A stretch of DNA of 5,876 nucleotides from contig DAOVLV010000140.1 of assembly GCA_030631085.1 (NCBI GenBank), positions 1 to 5,876 of the forward strand, in the 5' to 3' direction. Positions 5,322 to 5,876 of this stretch are shown here, piece by piece. A model generated the notes under the pieces. It was given only the letters and a program-made list of their open reading frames with translations. It did no database searches and was not told the DNA's origin. The position numbers and the translations under genes are program-made. This DNA comes from Planctomycetales bacterium (lineage in GTDB: Bacteria; Planctomycetota; Phycisphaerae; SM23-33). Numbering within the stretch: position 1 is the first letter of the stretch; every line of letters starts with the position of its first letter.

Positions 5322-5876
5322 TTAACCGCCCTGTACAGCCTTTTTCATAGCGGCGATGTGGGCTGGGCCTGTTCCGCAGCATCCGCCGATGATGTTCGCT
5401 CCGGCGGCGACCAGCAGGGGCGCTTTGGAGGCCATTGCTTCGGGCGTCTCCTTGAAGACGGTTTGCCCGTTTTCGATGACGGGCATACCGGCGTTGGCCA
5501 TGGCGATAATCGGCATATCCGGCGCTGCCGCCCGCAGGAGTTTGACGATCTTGATCATGTGTTCAGGCCCAGTGCCGCAGTTAGCGCCGATGATGTCGGC
5601 TCCGGCGGCGATAATCGCTTCGGCGAATTTCTCCGGCGTAACGCCCATCATCGAGGCGTATCCGCCGTGTACTTGCGGGTCGAACGTGAAACTCGCCATC
5701 ACGACGAGTTTGGTGTTTTCCCTGGCTGCCCTGACGGCTACGGCTGCTTCTTCCAGGGCGGTCATTGTTTCGATAATCACCGCGTCGGCTCCGCCGGCTT
5801 CGAAGGCGGTTATCTGCTCGCGGAATGCTTCGTAGAAGTTTTCTTCCGTCTCCAGACCCAGCGGGGCCATGAATTC
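5322..5876 (-). CDS. Homocysteine S-methyltransferase domain protein, C-terminal part (5' end outside window)
   Basis: The frame is open to the window edge and encodes 184 residues ending at TAA (5322-5324). It belongs to the homocysteine-binding barrel of cobalamin-dependent methionine synthase (MetH N-terminal module) and of BHMT-type methyltransferases. Numbering from the first methionine inside the window (5868-5870), the zinc cysteines are C98 in IIGANCGTGPEHM and the pair C164-C165 in IIGGCCGTGPAHI. GADAVIIETM (27-36) is the conserved barrel strand. The methyl donor cannot be told from this piece. The protein stops about 17 residues after the CC pair, where full MetH would continue into pterin-binding and cobalamin domains. 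It is therefore a stand-alone or split form unless those modules sit elsewhere. Its close coupling to cobO favours a corrinoid-linked role. The internal ATG at 5868-5870 is preceded in frame by Glu-Phe and is unlikely to be the true start. Confidence 0.93.
   Translation of the reverse strand, partial: EFMAPLGLETEENFYEAFREQITAFEAGGADAVIIETMTALEEAAVAVRAARENTKLVVMASFTFDPQVHGGYASMMGVTPEKFAEAIIAAGADIIGANCGTGPEHMIKIVKLLRAAAPDMPIIAMANAGMPVIENGQTVFKETPEAMASKAPLLVAAGANIIGGCCGTGPAHIAAMKKAVQGG

Noticed and set aside
5296..5382. Longer cobO start at 5382
   Set aside because: It would overlap the upstream gene and add a basic N-terminus. The ATG at 5293-5295 has a Shine-Dalgarno and the expected length.

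Overview
The window looks like a moderately GC-rich bacterial chromosome. It holds housekeeping biosynthesis genes plus one AT-richer accessory gene. The palindromic repeats around 557-746 (GGCTGGGACGAAGTCCCACC type) and the general gene style remind me of Planctomycetota, Phycisphaerae-like. That is an impression from memory, not a demonstrated placement.

Layout, left to right. (1) The 3' half of pdxA (vitamin B6 synthesis) runs on the + strand and is cut by the window start. (2) A roughly 195-bp gap separates convergent genes and is packed with nested inverted repeats of REP/BIME type. The last repeat unit runs into the 3' end of the next gene. (3) On the - strand, a 672-residue ABC-type AAA ATPase carries a C-terminal TOPRIM-like nuclease region (OLD/PARIS-like). 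It stands alone and is a candidate anti-phage defence gene. (4) A gap of about 195 bp follows, with short palindromes and a duplicated TTACCGGCTACT. (5) leuA (2-isopropylmalate synthase) is on the - strand. (6) A 241-bp gap upstream of leuA contains a complete leucine attenuator. (7) cobO (corrinoid adenosyltransferase) and (8) a homocysteine S-methyltransferase, cut by the window end, follow on the - strand and are spaced like an operon.

The most striking element is the leuA leader (about 4528-4702, - strand). It has a strong promoter (TTGACC, 16 bp, TATAAT). A 19-20 residue leader peptide follows, with nine leucine codons of five kinds. Four RNA segments are arranged as in textbook trp/leu attenuators: 1:2 pairs over 10 bp, 2:3 (antiterminator) over 11 bp, and 3:4 (12-bp terminator stem) is followed by six U. 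Segments 2 and 4 share an exact 10-mer and segments 1 and 3 share an exact 7-mer, so the alternative pairings are mutually exclusive. This predicts that leuA is expressed when charged leucyl-tRNA is scarce.

The methyltransferase and cobO both concern corrinoid-dependent one-carbon metabolism: one remethylates homocysteine, the other converts cobalamin to its adenosyl form. The ATPase-nuclease has no metabolic link to its neighbours. Its lower GC and its repeat-bordered ends suggest it was inserted between pdxA and leuA.
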